Assembly: GCA_017412325.1 (NCBI GenBank)
Contig: JAFPYE010000083.1
Coordinates: 1-14,519, forward strand
DNA length: 14,519 bases
From: Kiritimatiellia bacterium
GTDB lineage: Bacteria; Verrucomicrobiota; Kiritimatiellia; RFP12; UBA1067
Direction of reading: 5' to 3'
Every line of letters starts with the position of its first letter. Position 1 is the stretch's first letter. A program made the translations under genes and the position numbers. Under the pieces are notes generated by a model. That model was not told the DNA's origin. It did not search any database and saw only the letters and a list, made by a program, of their open reading frames with translations. Positions 12,721 to 14,519 of the stretch are shown here, in pieces.

Positions 12721-14519
12721 ATGAAAGCAATCATACAGCGGATTCGGACAGCGGCGATACTCGCCGTCCTCTTCGCCATCGGCCTCGCCTCGACCGCTTG
12801 GGCGACCACGACCAAAAACAACCCCGTCACCGGCGAAACCGAGACGTATGAAAATACGTACACCGGCACGAATGGCAGTTGGAACGAGGCGGGAAACTGG
12901 GATACGGGTTCCATTCCGTATGTTTCCGGCGGCGTGTACACTTCTGCCTTGGTTGACGGCGGCGGCACGGAAACGGTGGTAACCGGCACCAGTATCGATG
13001 GCTGGGAGATGAAGCTTGGCGTATATGGCGGCGCGAAAGTCACCATTTCGGGTCTTGCAAAGTGGACGGGCGGGAACGGCACCGATTATGCCTCGGTCGA
13101 TTCCTCTTCCAAGCTTACGATAACAAGCATGGAAGCCAATAACTGGAACCACGTGGTGAATTATTATGTGGCATCTCCGGGCGGCATTACATATACATGC
13201 GCTTTCGCCCCGGCAAATGATGCGGCTACAATCCAGTATAATCTTGCCGGCAACGGCAGTGTAGTGTACGAAAGCACCGTAAATAAAGCGGGCCACCTGA
13301 TCAAGGCTGCTGACGTCACGCTTTCCGGCACATCACAGGTCTCCTCGAAAACGCTCGTCTCCTTCTCCTCCACCACCAAAACCTTCACGGCCGCCGCGGA
13401 TATAAAGGTCTACGACGGCTCCACGCTCAAGGAAACTGTCGGCGTCACTTCCGTCCGCTCTGCGGGAACTGCAATCGTCGATACTTCTTCCACGCTCACC
13501 ACCTCCGATGCGGTCGGCTCCTGTGAAATCGTCCAGTGCACCGACGGCATTGTTCTCTATTACGTGGACGGCAATCCTTCCTCCATCGTCGCAAAGACCT
13601 ACAAACCCTCCATCAACATCAACTTCGCATACGGAAACAACCCGTTGACTACGGCGGCGGATGTGGGTATTTCTGATTATTCAGTGCCTGGCACATCCTG
13701 GAATAACATGGTATCGCCTAGCGAAGCGTTCACGACGCCTCTTACCACGATATACAAGGTCGATTCAACGGGCGCGACATCGCTAATCTCTGGCGCATCC
13801 GTTGCGGTTTCAGGCACTCGCGGCTCTTATAGATACAACGATAATTCTGGTGCGACCACCTTGTATCATGGCTATATTGACGACAGGAACAACGCCACGG
13901 ATACCCCGACCATCGTTGTCACCGGCATCCCATACTACGCATACAAACTCGTTGTCTATTTCTCCAACGATACCGATGCGAGGAATTTCGGCTACATCAC
14001 CGTCAACGGTAGCCATTATAAGGGTGACAGTGAAAACAACACCACGGTTACCTGCGATGGGGAATCAACCGACAAATGGGGAGCTGCAAGCCATTCCGGA
14101 TGGACGGAAGGCGGAAACTATCTGGTAATCCCCGATCAGGTCAACGCAGATGGCAATTTGACCATTGTAAGCCATTGCCTTTCGGGTGCGCGCGCCGGCG
14201 TCGCCGCCGTGCAGATCGTCGAAGTCCCCAAGACAGCGGAAGAGGGCGAGCTCGTCATCAACGTCTCCGGCGACACGACATATACTGTCAGCGAGGATGC
14301 AACCTACACGACGGTCTACGTAACGGGCGCGGGCACGCTCGCTTTCTCCGACGAAGGCACAATCACGACGACGACGCTCAATGTCGGTCCCGGCGCGACC
14401 GTCCCGATGGGCTCTTCCATTAGCCCCACCACCGTCACCGGCGCCGGCACGGTAGTCTACAATGGGGCGGTGCCGACAACTGGCCTTGGTTGGACAGATT
14501 CTGCCAACTGGAAGGGCAC
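12721..14519 (+). CDS. Large exported beta-rich surface protein, 3' end beyond the window
   Basis: ATG 12721 follows AAAGGA at 12707-12712, eight bases before it, and the frame is open to the last base (599 codons so far). Residues 1-28 form a Sec signal peptide (basic MKAIIQRIR, hydrophobic core, AWA with cleavage before TT). The mature part is Thr/Ser/Gly-rich with beta-strand periodicity. W54-NEAG-N-W60 begins a GSWNEAGNWDTGSIP segment, and a matching W591-TDSA-N-W597 lies at the window end, so a repeated domain starts there again. A middle region (about 298-500) opens with INFAYGNN and contains SWNNMV and an AYKLVVYFSND segment. It looks like a jelly-roll carbohydrate- or ligand-binding domain. 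Similar W-x(4)-NW proteins occur among PVC and autotransporter-like surface proteins. Codon use is more mixed and A/T-richer than in the housekeeping genes upstream. Adhesion or polysaccharide binding is a guess. Confidence 0.85.
   Translation, partial: MKAIIQRIRTAAILAVLFAIGLASTAWATTTKNNPVTGETETYENTYTGTNGSWNEAGNWDTGSIPYVSGGVYTSALVDGGGTETVVTGTSIDGWEMKLGVYGGAKVTISGLAKWTGGNGTDYASVDSSSKLTITSMEANNWNHVVNYYVASPGGITYTCAFAPANDAATIQYNLAGNGSVVYESTVNKAGHLIKAADVTLSGTSQVSSKTLVSFSSTTKTFTAAADIKVYDGSTLKETVGVTSVRSAGTAIVDTSSTLTTSDAVGSCEIVQCTDGIVLYYVDGNPSSIVAKTYKPSININFAYGNNPLTTAADVGISDYSVPGTSWNNMVSPSEAFTTPLTTIYKVDSTGATSLISGASVAVSGTRGSYRYNDNSGATTLYHGYIDDRNNATDTPTIVVTGIPYYAYKLVVYFSNDTDARNFGYITVNGSHYKGDSENNTTVTCDGESTDKWGAASHSGWTEGGNYLVIPDQVNADGNLTIVSHCLSGARAGVAAVQIVEVPKTAEEGELVINVSGDTTYTVSEDATYTTVYVTGAGTLAFSDEGTITTTTLNVGPGATVPMGSSISPTTVTGAGTVVYNGAVPTTGLGWTDSANWKG

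Noticed and set aside
12335..12730. A 131-codon minus-strand frame across the gene-poor region
   Set aside because: It is built from the translated repeat units, has no domain or ribosome-binding site, and overlaps the start of the surface gene.

Overview
The window is high-GC DNA with a strong preference for G/C at third codon positions. The gene style suggests a member of the PVC group, most likely a Kiritimatiellota/Lentisphaerae-type bacterium. The pointers are a secreted tricorn-like protease, a Pro/Ala-rich protein carrying repeated KTIRIKRP-like motifs, and a large signal-peptide-bearing beta-rich surface protein with W-x(4)-NW motifs. This placement is inference from gene style, not from a marker-gene comparison. 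All recognisable genes lie on the + strand.

Layout. Positions 1-138 hold the tail of a membrane transporter, probably of the sodium:neurotransmitter symporter family. From 249 to 1397 is a short tagaturonate reductase/mannitol-dehydrogenase-family gene with its own promoter, closed by a strong intrinsic terminator (1423-1448). The T-tract of that terminator is also the upstream edge of the next promoter. That promoter drives a 1095-residue exported tricorn-type protease (1488-4775), followed 18 bases later by an N-acyl-D-amino-acid deacylase (4794-6398). The two would suit degradation of peptides and of D-residue-containing peptide or cell-wall fragments.

From 6376 to 11615 is a compact run of six genes. 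It starts from a near-consensus promoter whose extended -10 element overlaps the deacylase stop codon. The genes are pyrH (UMP kinase), frr (ribosome recycling factor), a Pro/Ala-rich protein with a C-terminal membrane anchor, and a three-gene ABC-2 type transporter (permease, ATPase, permease). The last four genes are joined by 4-base stop/start overlaps, which suggests translational coupling. The pyrH start (GTG at 6412) lies about where transcription should begin, so pyrH is a candidate leaderless gene.

Beyond 11615 the character changes: more A/T, more mixed codon use, more intergenic sequence. This part holds a small toxin-antitoxin-like pair (a YafQ-family toxin preceded by an 81-residue unrecognised partner). 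A 418-base gene-poor stretch follows, with a G12 homopolymer and families of short degenerate GC-rich repeats. Last is the start of a large exported surface protein (12721 to the end, incomplete).

Four sites (184, 1448, 6396, 11671) share the pattern TG-A-TATAAT (extended -10), three of them directly after a T-run. This appears to be a common housekeeping promoter form in this genome. No tRNA, rRNA, CRISPR array, insertion sequence or replication origin was seen.
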